From a bacterium (GTDB lineage: Bacteria > Zhuqueibacterota > QNDG01 > JAFGCO01): a stretch of 64,000 bases of DNA. A program made the position numbers and the translations under genes. Numbering within the stretch: the stretch's first letter is position 1; the number at the start of each line of letters is the position of its first letter. The stretch lies in NCBI GenBank assembly GCA_016932575.1, contig JAFGCO010000007.1:1-64000 (forward strand), written 5' to 3'. Positions 27,788-36,349 of the stretch are shown here, in pieces. The notes beneath the pieces are model-generated. The model did no database searches. It had not been told where the DNA came from and saw only the letters and a program-made list of their open reading frames with translations.

Positions 27788-27835
27788 GATAAAAAAAGCC
27801 CCCGGTATAGAATAATCCACTCACCGAGAGCTTTT
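27788..27835 (-). terminator. Rho-independent terminator after the LysM gene
   Basis: On the minus strand AAAAGCTCTCGGT (RNA stem, 27835-27823) pairs along 13 positions with ACCGGGGGCTTTT (27806-27794), with two G-U pairs. A run of U follows (27797-27791). It separates the LysM/lipoprotein pair from phoH. Confidence 0.8.
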
Positions 27836-27898
27836 AAATTAAATCAGATCTTCATATTGACTTTGTTCGCTGCAGGGCGAACGTGTCCACAAACAGAA

Positions 27899-28738
27899 TT
27901 ACTTTTGTGGAATAACCAGAACTTGATGTGGATAAATGAGGCTGGAATCATTAATAATATCTTTATTGGCCTCATAAAGTTCTGTCCATTTGGCCGGATC
28001 TCCAATCGCATTCTCTGCAATTTTTGACAGCCAATCGCCTTTCACGACAAGATATTCATTCTCTCCCACGCTACGCGCGATATTCAATACTTGCTCGGAA
28101 TAGATAAGATCTGGATTTTTAATTTGGTCCTTGTTTACACAGTAGATACGAATCCACTGATACGGATCTCCGTAAATTTCGTCTTTCTTGGAAATTTTCC
28201 AGAGATAATCACCCTTCACAACCGTGTATTGATCATACATACCGGCGGGCATTTTATCTCGCAGACCCGCAATCTTGGCTTCCAAGGCAGCAATTTTTTC
28301 TTTCATTTCAGAAAGTATATAAATATTACTTTCCTTCATTTCAGCAATTTTTGCCTCAACCGCCTTGATTTCTCCTCTCTGCTGGAACAGCTCTTCCGGA
28401 GATAACGCGGCCAATCCATCCAGTTGGGCATCCAAATCATCCAACTCAGCACGGTACGCGTCCACACTGGCCTTATCTGTACCGATCAAAGCATAAACCG
28501 CTTCCCATTCAGCGTCAATTTCAGCTTGAATAGCGTCCACTTTCGCCTGCAATTCAGCGATTTCCGCTTTTAAAGATGCGGTTCTCTCTCCAGCACTCTC
28601 TTCTCTATTTTGCATCTCTGCCAACTGGGCCTTATACTCATCCATCTTGATCTTGCGTTCCTCCTGAGCGAAAAGACCTGTAGAGACGAGAAGCAGAGTT
28701 GCCACCAAAGAGAGTATCAAAATCTCTTTCACTTTCAT
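27899..28738 (-). CDS. Exported coiled-coil protein with two LysM domains
   Basis: A 279-residue protein: signal peptide 1-24 (STGLFAQ), a long Ala/Glu-rich coiled coil (about 28-162), and two LysM domains (about 170-221, YTVVKGDYLWKIS; and 229-277, YLVVKGDWLSKIA). LysM domains bind peptidoglycan, so the coiled coil may extend from the wall through the periplasm. The second repeat ends LIYPHQVLVIP, the usual LysM closure. It follows an acidic lipoprotein gene by 49 bp in the same orientation; the two may link outer membrane and wall. Confidence 0.85.
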   Translation of the reverse strand: MKVKEILILSLVATLLLVSTGLFAQEERKIKMDEYKAQLAEMQNREESAGERTASLKAEIAELQAKVDAIQAEIDAEWEAVYALIGTDKASVDAYRAELDDLDAQLDGLAALSPEELFQQRGEIKAVEAKIAEMKESNIYILSEMKEKIAALEAKIAGLRDKMPAGMYDQYTVVKGDYLWKISKKDEIYGDPYQWIRIYCVNKDQIKNPDLIYSEQVLNIARSVGENEYLVVKGDWLSKIAENAIGDPAKWTELYEANKDIINDSSLIYPHQVLVIPQK

Positions 28739-28787
28739 ACTAAGTCTCCTCCTTACTTAATCATATCTTTGGTTTGGCGCAGGTTCG

Positions 28788-29183
28788 TTATTCTTCAGCT
28801 GCTTCTTCTTCCACGGTTTCTTCGACAGCCTCAGCTTCTTCAGCCGCCTCTTCTTCCACGGCCTCAGCCTCTTCAATTACTTCTTCTTCAACAGCTTCGG
28901 CTTCTTCCACCACAGATTCACCAACTTCGGCCTGGATTCTTTCTTTTTCAGCTTTAACCTGCTTTAATTCTTCCTGCTTCTCAGCCAGTTTGGCTTCGAG
29001 CTCGGCTTTCTCTTGTTCCAGTTGGGCCACTTCATCTTCCGCTGCTTGAGCTGATGCTTCACTTTCGTCTAACGCCTGCAATTGATCTTCATTGGCGTAA
29101 CGCGTACAGCCAGACAGCAAAAGAGAAAATGCCACGATGAAAGAGAACAGCCCCGCCGCAATTAATCTTGCTCCTTTTGCCAT
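28788..29183 (-). CDS. Acidic low-complexity lipoprotein
   Basis: A 131-residue protein with a lipoprotein signal ending in LLLSGC, so Cys26 is the predicted lipidated residue. A coiled-coil stretch follows (about 35-90). The last 40 residues are almost entirely Glu, Ala and Val, built of the imperfect repeat AEAVEEE(V/A). I chose ATG 29183 because AAGGAGG precedes it by 8 bases; a GTG three codons earlier overlaps the ribosome site. It is paired with the LysM protein gene. No named family was recognised. Confidence 0.7.
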   Translation of the reverse strand: MAKGARLIAAGLFSFIVAFSLLLSGCTRYANEDQLQALDESEASAQAAEDEVAQLEQEKAELEAKLAEKQEELKQVKAEKERIQAEVGESVVEEAEAVEEEVIEEAEAVEEEAAEEAEAVEETVEEEAAEE

Positions 29184-29289
29184 TCCCTGCACCTCCTTTT
29201 GCTTGTTTTTTCTAAAGCTTATTAACTATGAAAAAGTATAACAAATAATTCACACATTGTCAAGAAGAAAAATAGAGCCGTATCATAAT

Positions 29290-29703
29290 CTATATAAACT
29301 CTTTACCGATGACCGCGCCGATGACCTGTTTGATTTTTTCAAATGAAAACGGTTTATATAAAATATCATTAAAATCAGCATTTGTCGAAGCCATTAAATG
29401 ACGATACACTTCTCCGGCGGCCAAGCCAGTGATAATTAATATTTTTTGATCTGACCGGGCTTCGCGCATCTCTTGAGCAAGCTGGAATCCATCTCTTCCC
29501 GGCATATGTATATCGAGAATAGCAAGATCATATTTTTGCTGATAGAACCGGTCCATACCTGATTTCCAGGTATTACAGAGGTCAACCTCAAAACCCATCT
29601 TGCTCAGCATTCGGTCCATGAGACCTAAAATGCAGTCCTCATCATCAATCACAAGACATTTCAATTGATCCTCCATCGCGTCATGAAGGATAAATGATAC
29701 CAC
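29290..29703 (-). CDS. Stand-alone response-regulator receiver protein
   Basis: A 137-residue single-domain receiver. The acidic pair is in LVIDDED, the phospho-acceptor Asp in LAILDIHMPGRDGF, the switch Thr in LIITG, and the conserved Lys in LYKPFSF. No output domain is attached, so it acts through protein contacts or phosphotransfer. An internal ATG at residue 10 (29676) is an alternative start; neither has a good ribosome site. No kinase gene is adjacent. Confidence 0.85.
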   Translation of the reverse strand: MVSFILHDAMEDQLKCLVIDDEDCILGLMDRMLSKMGFEVDLCNTWKSGMDRFYQQKYDLAILDIHMPGRDGFQLAQEMREARSDQKILIITGLAAGEVYRHLMASTNADFNDILYKPFSFEKIKQVIGAVIGKEFI

Positions 29704-29791
29704 GAATGAGATGTATTCAAATAAATATCAGTTAATCTCAGCGTTTGATTTTTTTATTTTGATACACTCTTATAATAATATTAAATATCAT

Positions 29792-31576
29792 CTATTGGTT
29801 ATTATCATTCAATTTTATTCCCAGCTCTTTTAACTGATGGCTGCTCACTTCTGATGGACAGCCATCCATTAAAGAAATGGCGCTGGTGGTCTTCGGAAAT
29901 GCTATCACTTCACGAATCGATTCTTCATTCGCCAGCATCATGACAAGACGGTCGAATCCAAACGCAATTCCTCCATGAGGCGGCGCACCATAATCCAGTG
30001 CTTCAATCAGAAATCCGAATTTACGCTTGGCCTTATCTGCATCAATTCCCAGCAATTCTAATACCCTGGATTGCAGACCACTTTGATGGATACGTATGCT
30101 ACCGCCTGCGATTTCCGAGCCATTCACTACAAGATCGTACGAACGGGCACGAATCTTGTCGGGATGGGTATCCATCAATGGCACATCCTCAGGTTTGGGG
30201 GATGTAAAGGGGTGATGCATTGCCACATATCGGTCCTCATCAGGATCCCATTCCAAAAGCGGGAAATCAGTCACCCAGAATGGAACAAATCGATCCGCAT
30301 CATATAGCTGATAATGCTTCGCCAAATAATGGCGAAGAAAGCTGAGGGCATCACAGCACACATTTTCCTGATCGGCAACGATAAAAATATTGTCATGAAT
30401 CCCGGCATTGAAAGCCTGAGTAATATCCTGGATATCGCTCTCAGACAGAAATTTTGCAATCGGAGAACAGATTCCCTCTTCTGTGACTTGAATCACGACC
30501 AATCCCCTGGCCCCAAAATCTTTTACCTGATCTGTCAATGTGTCTACCTGTTTCCGGGAAAGTCTGCCCTGGCCCTTCAAACAAATTCCACGGATTTTTC
30601 CGCCATCAGCCGCTGTCTCTTTGAAAACACGAAAATCTGTTTTTCCGGCACTATCTGTTATGTCTGTAATCTGAAGGTCAAACCTCAGATCGGGTCGATC
30701 TGATCCATATTTTGTCATAATTTCGGAATACGTAAATCTTGGAAAGGGTGTCTCCAACGAAATATCACGAATTTCTTTGAATATATATGCCATCAATTGT
30801 TCCATAATATGGATCACCTCGTCCTCTTCCACAAAGGACATTTCCACGTCAATCTGGGTAAACTCGGGTTGCCGATCCGCCCTTAGATCTTCATCACGGA
30901 AACATTTGACAATTTGAAAATACCGGTCATAACCAGCCACCATTAAGATCTGTTTGTAAAGCTGAGGTGACTGGGGAAGCGCGTAAAATTTTCCTTTGTG
31001 AATACGGCTGGGCACCAGATAATCCCTGGCACCTTCAGGTGTGCTTTTCATTAAAAATGGTGTTTCAATTTCAACAAATTGTTGATCTGTAAAAAACTGC
31101 CGGACACATTGGGCAGTCCTATGCCGTAAAAGCATGTTCTTCTGCATGGACGGGCGGCGCAAATCGAGGTATCGGTATTTCAGACGCGTTTCATCCATGG
31201 CATCGCAGGTATCCTTGACAGTCAGGGGTACGGGTCTGGATTCATTTAAAACCTGCAGATCCTGGACCATGATCTCAATTTCCCCAGTATTCAAATCATG
31301 ATTAATCATACTGACCGGACGGGCAATAACCTCTCCCTGAATGGCAATGACGGTTTCCATACGCAACTGTTTGGCGGTTTCTAGACATTTTCCGGACTGA
31401 TCGGGATCAAAAACAATCTGCGTTATTCCCCATCGATCCCGAAGATCAATAAAAATTAATCCGCCATGATCACGCTGGCTTGCGATCCAGCCGCAAAGGG
31501 CGATTTGCTTGCCAATATCGGCTTTCCCCAGTTCACCGCAAGTATGCGAACGCTTGATAAAACCGGATTCTTTCAG
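29792..31576 (-). CDS. aspS: Aspartyl-tRNA synthetase, bacterial type (CTG start)
   Basis: A protein of about 594 residues that charges tRNA-Asp. The OB-fold anticodon domain is at the N-terminus (KRSHTCGELGKADIGKQ, GWIASQRDHGGLIFIDLRDR). The class II core has FRDEDLRADRQPEFTQID (motif 2), a GAD insertion and GIAFGFDRLVMML (motif 3). The frame has no ATG, GTG or TTG until 70 codons in, which would cut off most of the OB-fold. CTG at 31574-31576 lies 6 bases after AAGGAG and gives the expected length, so I take it as the start. The gene ends in TAG. Confidence 0.88.
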   Translation of the reverse strand: MKESGFIKRSHTCGELGKADIGKQIALCGWIASQRDHGGLIFIDLRDRWGITQIVFDPDQSGKCLETAKQLRMETVIAIQGEVIARPVSMINHDLNTGEIEIMVQDLQVLNESRPVPLTVKDTCDAMDETRLKYRYLDLRRPSMQKNMLLRHRTAQCVRQFFTDQQFVEIETPFLMKSTPEGARDYLVPSRIHKGKFYALPQSPQLYKQILMVAGYDRYFQIVKCFRDEDLRADRQPEFTQIDVEMSFVEEDEVIHIMEQLMAYIFKEIRDISLETPFPRFTYSEIMTKYGSDRPDLRFDLQITDITDSAGKTDFRVFKETAADGGKIRGICLKGQGRLSRKQVDTLTDQVKDFGARGLVVIQVTEEGICSPIAKFLSESDIQDITQAFNAGIHDNIFIVADQENVCCDALSFLRHYLAKHYQLYDADRFVPFWVTDFPLLEWDPDEDRYVAMHHPFTSPKPEDVPLMDTHPDKIRARSYDLVVNGSEIAGGSIRIHQSGLQSRVLELLGIDADKAKRKFGFLIEALDYGAPPHGGIAFGFDRLVMMLANEESIREVIAFPKTTSAISLMDGCPSEVSSHQLKELGIKLNDNNQ

Positions 31577-32054
31577 ATACTGCTCCTTGTCTTTTTTAAA
31601 ATAAACGACATCAATACTTCACTTGATCCATGAACGATATTCTGGGCTTTGCATCTGTGGATTATGTCAATTTTTTCAAATTTATACGCATACGATTAAG
31701 CAACTTATAAATATACAACGGCTTAAGATGAATTTCAACCTTTTATTCTAAATAAATTTTATCCATTATTGATCCGATTTCCTTATTTGACCTCATGAAT
31801 ATTCAGATATTAAAATATGATTAACTCTCTGAATTACAAGATATTATATATTTATATAAAACGCAATAATCAATTTGGCACAATTTTCTCTACAGATCAC
31901 GTAATTTACAAACCAGGGAAAAACCCATGATACTAATCACAGATTATGGATAACTCTCCGGCAGATATTCTCTCCTAGACGGGCTGAGGGCTGATAATCC
32001 TTTGTATAATTGATCCCGCAAAATACACCATCGTAACGGCAGAAAGGGAATCAG
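31577..32054. other. Intergenic region between divergent aspS and the receptor gene
   Basis: A spacer of about 480 bp without a gene. The segment at about 31975-32050 may form a structured leader of the receptor gene: GGCTGAGG, TTGATCCCG and CGG--AGAAAGGGA recall parts of a TPP riboswitch but break several invariant positions. AAAGGGA serves as ribosome site 5 bases before ATG 32055. A TTGGCAC word at 31875 lacks a proper -12 partner. Confidence 0.4.
31583..31588 (-). promoter_or_regulatory. aspS: Ribosome-binding site deciding the CTG start of aspS
   Basis: AAGGAG on the minus strand, 6 bases before CTG 31576. It is the only good site near the N-terminus of the OB-fold. Confidence 0.65.
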
Positions 32055-34040
32055 ATGATAACAAAACAACGAGTCAAAAGGAAATACCCCATTTTTTACA
32101 TCAGTTTAATGCTGATGTCTGGACACCTGTTTTCTCTACCCGCTCAAATAACCGAAGATCTCATGGATATGACCCTTGAACAGATTCTCAACATGGAAGT
32201 GACCACTGTGTCTAAATCTGCGGAATTGATGTCTGACGCGCCCGGCGTTATATCGGTCCTGACCAAGGATGAGATCGAACGTTTTGGAGGCACCACACTG
32301 AAGGATATCCTGGAACGCATGCCGAGCCTGAGCGTCTCAACAATTTACATGACGGACCGCAGCACCATCGCTCCGCGTGGCGATCAGGTTCTCCCCTCGT
32401 CAGCCCACGTTCTTCTTTTGATCAACGGCCGTCCGGTTCGTGAAGCCCAGGAAGGCGGTATTAAAAGCGAAATGTACGAATCATTTCCGGTCAATATCAT
32501 TGAAAAAATCGAGGTCATTCGCGGGCCGGGATCTGTTTTGTACGGATCAAACGCCTTTTCGGCCGTGATCAATGTAATCACCGAACCCGTGGAAGAAACC
32601 GTCTTTTCGGTCAAGGGAATGGCCGGACAATCCGGAGCCTACGGCGCTATGGCCAAAGCAAAAGTGAAACTGGGAGACCTGAGCATTGCTGCGGCAGGAA
32701 GACTGTTTAAAAAAGCGGAATGGGAAACCGACTGGCAATATGCCGTTCCCGATTCTGCCGCCGGTGACACCATAGTGACACACACCATCCCGAATGAAGG
32801 ACCGGGCGCTTTTCTTGAGATGAAGTATAAAAACCTGCGATTCATGTCCTCCTACGCCCAATGGGAAACCGCCTATTTTATCGCGGATTACGCGTCTCGC
32901 TTCCCGTCTTATGGTCTTGCCACCTGGGACAAACTGTTTCTCGACCTGGGATATTCCCTCAAGGTCAGCGACATTTGGAACATGGATTTCAGCGTGACCG
33001 ATATGCGTTCAACCTTTGAAACGCCCAGCTCCTGGCCGTATACGGCAAGAGACTCTTACGAAATGGTTGCCGAGTGGACAAATTTCATCACTCCGACGGA
33101 TAAGCTGAATATCATTTTTGGCGGTCTGTACAACTATCTTGATGGAGAAGAAAACGTCCAGGGAATGGGGAACGTCAACCATGCCCACCGCTGGAGCTTC
33201 GGTGTCTATTCACAGCTGGATTATAAATTGCTGAAAAGCCTGAAGGTGATCGGCGGAGTTCAGGCCAACAAGGTTGAAAAGATCGATCTCGATATTGTTC
33301 CCAGAGGCGGGATCATCTGGCATCCGGTCGATTGCCTGGACGTGAAAGCGCTGTACAGCCAGGCCTTCAGAGCACCCAGTATCAATGAATTGGGATTGAA
33401 GCATGTTGCTATGATGGGAAATCCCAACCTGGTCCCTGAAAAAGTCAATACCATGGACATTGGGATAAATTATCAGGGTGATCAAATCCGTCTGGGCATT
33501 AATTTCTTCGACAGCAAGATGACGGATCTCATCATCCAGGACCGTTCCGGGAAATTTCCGGTTCCCACCTATGACAACATCGGTGAAGTGTCGATTCAGG
33601 GTATTGAGTTTGAAGGAAAATATTACCTGAGCAATCGATGGTTCCTCACGGGCTCTATGCTGTACCAGACCAGTGAGGACAAAGGGGGCAATGAAAATGT
33701 TACACCCATCGCGAACCTTGGCGCGAAAGCGGGAATCAGCTACAGGTCGGAATTGCTCACCGTCAGTCTGTTTAACAGCTATCAGGGAAACCTGGATGAA
33801 AAATATGAGACACAACTCAATCCAAGCCCGGGTGCCTACAACATGATGAATCTTTACTGCCGACTGAATATGAAACGGCTCCTGAATATGAACATGTCCC
33901 AGAGTTTCGCTCTCTTCCTGCAGGTCGACAATCTGCTCGATAAAGAGTTGTGGCTGCCGGACTGGGGTTTAACTCCCGGCAAGTCCATGCCGGTGAATCC
34001 CGGCAGGGCCCTTTACATCGGATTGGATGCATCATTATAG
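32055..34040 (+). CDS. TonB-dependent outer-membrane receptor
   Basis: A 661-residue receptor. A signal peptide (about 1-31) and a short extension with MTLEQILNMEVTTVSKSAE precede the plug domain (about 58-175, GVISVLTKDEIERFGGTTLKDIL and IEVIRGPGSVLYGSNAFSAVINVIT). A 22-strand-type barrel follows, ending in LYIGLDASL, with a short aromatic-poor final strand. The substrate is not evident; the -TLEQIL-MEV-T-SK N-terminus is shared with a subgroup often linked to YfiR-like proteins, as here. It ends in TAG and is followed by the YfiR-like gene after 108 bp. Confidence 0.9.
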   Translation: MITKQRVKRKYPIFYISLMLMSGHLFSLPAQITEDLMDMTLEQILNMEVTTVSKSAELMSDAPGVISVLTKDEIERFGGTTLKDILERMPSLSVSTIYMTDRSTIAPRGDQVLPSSAHVLLLINGRPVREAQEGGIKSEMYESFPVNIIEKIEVIRGPGSVLYGSNAFSAVINVITEPVEETVFSVKGMAGQSGAYGAMAKAKVKLGDLSIAAAGRLFKKAEWETDWQYAVPDSAAGDTIVTHTIPNEGPGAFLEMKYKNLRFMSSYAQWETAYFIADYASRFPSYGLATWDKLFLDLGYSLKVSDIWNMDFSVTDMRSTFETPSSWPYTARDSYEMVAEWTNFITPTDKLNIIFGGLYNYLDGEENVQGMGNVNHAHRWSFGVYSQLDYKLLKSLKVIGGVQANKVEKIDLDIVPRGGIIWHPVDCLDVKALYSQAFRAPSINELGLKHVAMMGNPNLVPEKVNTMDIGINYQGDQIRLGINFFDSKMTDLIIQDRSGKFPVPTYDNIGEVSIQGIEFEGKYYLSNRWFLTGSMLYQTSEDKGGNENVTPIANLGAKAGISYRSELLTVSLFNSYQGNLDEKYETQLNPSPGAYNMMNLYCRLNMKRLLNMNMSQSFALFLQVDNLLDKELWLPDWGLTPGKSMPVNPGRALYIGLDASL

Positions 34041-34148
34041 TATATATTTTTCGAATGGATCGTCTGATTCTGAATTCTCAAAATCAGACGATCCAACCTT
34101 CACTGACACAATTGGATACGACTAACTGCAGCCAAGGAGAGCCCCATC

Positions 34149-34664
34149 ATGTGGTTTGACATCAAAAGAACATTGTGCATACTCCTGTTAATCTTCCTGA
34201 TCGACTCCGGATTCACACAGACGAATGAGGCCCCGCCCGATGTCGCTGCGGCCATGCTGGTGAAAGCCATTGCGTTTGAATCAAATGTGTCGAACCAGGG
34301 AGAAGTGACCATATTTATACTGGATGCGCCGGAAGTGGCGGATGAATTAAAAAATGGGATCGGCAAACCGATTGGAAAATCCATATTAAAAAGCGTCGAC
34401 TCAGGAAATACACTACCGGAAAACGCGCCCAGCATTCTGTATGTTGGCAATGAAACTCATCTGGACAGCGCGATTCAATATACACGGGAACACAAAATTC
34501 CCAGTGTCACAGGAAATCCGGATATGGTGAAAAAAGGCGTCTCTCTGGGATTCGGAATTGGTATCGATAATAAACCAAAAATATGGCTGAACCTTTCAAC
34601 TTCGGTCAAGGAAAGCCTGGAGTGGAATCCGGCGATTTTAAAAATCGCCAGAACTGTTAAATAA
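34149..34664 (+). CDS. YfiR/HmsC-like periplasmic protein (DUF4154)
   Basis: A 171-residue exported protein with a signal peptide (about 1-23). The body has the DUF4154 pattern: AAAMLVKAIAFES near the N-terminus, a Rossmann-like strand EVTIFILDAPEV, then SILYVGN, KIPSVTGNPDMVKKGVSLGFGI and NLSTSVKESLEWNPAILKIA. YfiR represses the YfiN diguanylate cyclase in Pseudomonas; no cyclase gene is adjacent here. The gene follows the receptor on the same strand and probably shares its transcript. Confidence 0.78.
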   Translation: MWFDIKRTLCILLLIFLIDSGFTQTNEAPPDVAAAMLVKAIAFESNVSNQGEVTIFILDAPEVADELKNGIGKPIGKSILKSVDSGNTLPENAPSILYVGNETHLDSAIQYTREHKIPSVTGNPDMVKKGVSLGFGIGIDNKPKIWLNLSTSVKESLEWNPAILKIARTVK

Positions 34665-34705
34665 ATAACAGAGCGAAAAGAAAAAATTGAAATAACTGGA
34701 ATGCT

Positions 34706-35821
34706 TCATATACCGAAAGTATAAACCTGCCGGAAGGTTACGCTTCCCTCGGTGGGATCAATGGGTTTAAAATCTTTCCACAATCGAATTCTGGCAAGAA
34801 TACAGCGCTGAACCCGCGTGTTGTTTAAAGAGGAAGAAAGAATCTCAGCAGCCATGACATGGCCATCCGGGCTGACAGTAATTCGTACGGAAATTTTGCC
34901 CTTCAACTCGGGATCCCGTTTCAATTCCCGTTCATAGCAATATCGAATGGCCGGAACATGACCAAGCAGAACCTCGCGAATCGCATTTGGACTGCGGTAA
35001 GCGCTTTTACTGCCGCGGCCAATAACATCAGACGGGTTCTCCATCATGAGATCTCCCTGTCGTGACATTGAAGATACGGCCATATCAGACCTGTCGCTTA
35101 CCAAATCATCAATTGTGGTCGGCCCTCCCGAACGCGATCCCCGTACACCTCCAAGATCAGAACCCGGACCTCCGGATCCCCCCAATCCCGATCCTCCTTG
35201 TGTTTGCAGCCCGTTGACTGATGACAGAATCTGATCCAGGTCATGATTACCTCCATAACCCTGACCCGATCCGCTGAGCACATTATCTACGGCATTACCC
35301 TCGGCAGCGCTTCCGCTCCCTGTGAGAAGCCCCAAGAGACCTTTTGTACTGACAGACCGTGATATGGCTTCACGGGATTGCCTTCTTGCTTCAGCGTTTG
35401 CCTGCCGGCTTTGACGCCGGATCTCTTCAGTCCCCGCAGAGTGTCTGTCCCCTGCCCGTTCCTGTACGCCGGGTTCTATATCTGCCATATCGGCACCCAT
35501 TTCAGCATTCGTGCCCTCTCCCTCACTTTCTGCGACATCGACCTCTTCGACGACACCCACTTCAGTAGGGACAGAAATCGGTTCGGCAATTCGTTCTGCC
35601 TCCCGTTCCTCCTCTGCCATAATAAAATTGGCAAACTGTTCCTGAATTCTGGCAATTTCTGCTTTTGAATACTCTTCTACAGGCCGACGTGCCATAAAAA
35701 TAATAAACACCGCTTCAAACAACAATGTCGTTGAAAAAAACCATATGAGATCCCAATTCGCATTTCTGAATAAAGGACGGCTAAATTCTTTATAGATATT
35801 ACGTTGCAGTGACTGATGCAC
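34706..35821 (-). CDS. AgmX/PglI-type TonB-like energy transducer
   Basis: A 371-residue protein: a cytoplasmic N-terminus, one membrane helix (about 25-43), a charged linker with a coiled-coil stretch (45-170), a Gly/Ser-rich low-complexity region (about 155-235), and a C-terminal TonB-like domain (about 285-371) with IRYCYERELKRDPELKGKI and VRITVSPDGHV. This last domain matches the AgmX/PglI C-terminal family known from gliding and other envelope machines. It would carry energy from the ExbB/ExbD pump across the periplasm. It is the last gene of the cluster, 8 bases after the first ExbD-like gene. Confidence 0.8.
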   Translation of the reverse strand: MHQSLQRNIYKEFSRPLFRNANWDLIWFFSTTLLFEAVFIIFMARRPVEEYSKAEIARIQEQFANFIMAEEEREAERIAEPISVPTEVGVVEEVDVAESEGEGTNAEMGADMADIEPGVQERAGDRHSAGTEEIRRQSRQANAEARRQSREAISRSVSTKGLLGLLTGSGSAAEGNAVDNVLSGSGQGYGGNHDLDQILSSVNGLQTQGGSGLGGSGGPGSDLGGVRGSRSGGPTTIDDLVSDRSDMAVSSMSRQGDLMMENPSDVIGRGSKSAYRSPNAIREVLLGHVPAIRYCYERELKRDPELKGKISVRITVSPDGHVMAAEILSSSLNNTRVQRCILARIRLWKDFKPIDPTEGSVTFRQVYTFGI

Positions 35822-35829
35822 GTCGGTAA

Positions 35830-36324
35830 TTATCCTTCTTTTTGATATACAACCAATCGCATATTCGGAAAATTCGACTGACCACAGGTTGCTAATACTT
35901 TAATTAACAGACGATAAGGCAGCTTCTTGTCTCCTTGAATAGTGACTTTTCCAGAAAATTTCGTACCATAAGCAGCCTCGAGCTTTCTTCCCTCTTCTGC
36001 ATACCGTTGAAGCGCTGCCTGAAGGCTTGGAACAATGTAGCCATTGATCATAGCCAGATTGGATGTCTTTTCCACAGGTTTACCATTCACTAAAATCCAG
36101 TCATTCGATACTGTGACATCCAATCCGACTTCAGGCGGATTCTGAACATCGGAAACAGGCAGGGTTAAATCCTGTGAAGGATTGATCAACTGACCATGAG
36201 TTGAATACGTTTTCAATAAAAACACCAGCAGAATCGTGAACATATCCATCATGGATGTTAATTGCATCCGCACTATTCCGGAACCGGTCTTATGTTGTTT
36301 TCTTCGTGAAGGAATAAATGCCAT
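35830..36324 (-). CDS. exbD: ExbD/TolR-like proton-channel subunit (Asp retained)
   Basis: A 164-residue protein with one N-terminal helix, LTSMMDMFTILLVFLLKTY, in which Asp27 sits at the position of the proton-carrying Asp of ExbD/TolR. The periplasmic part (about 45-164) has DLTLPVSDVQ and a VTIQGDKKLPYRLLIKVLATC segment typical of the family. It lies between a second ExbD-like gene, whose helix has Asn at this place, and the AgmX-like gene. The two may form a heterodimer in one ExbB pore. Confidence 0.88.
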   Translation of the reverse strand: MAFIPSRRKQHKTGSGIVRMQLTSMMDMFTILLVFLLKTYSTHGQLINPSQDLTLPVSDVQNPPEVGLDVTVSNDWILVNGKPVEKTSNLAMINGYIVPSLQAALQRYAEEGRKLEAAYGTKFSGKVTIQGDKKLPYRLLIKVLATCGQSNFPNMRLVVYQKEG

Positions 36325-36349
36325 GTTCTTTACTTTCTCATATTGTCTT

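Noticed and set aside
28774-29049. Plus-strand Ser-rich frames opposite the acidic lipoprotein
   Set aside because: They are mirror images of the low-complexity Glu/Ala codons on the other strand.
31875-31892. TTGGCAC word that could be a -24 element of the receptor gene
   Set aside because: At the required spacing the -12 part reads TCTC instead of TTGC, so the essential GC is missing.
31975-32050. TPP riboswitch
   Set aside because: CTGAGA is CTGAGG, the GAACCTGATC block is degenerate, and the distance to the last box is too long; kept only as a low-interest leader observation.
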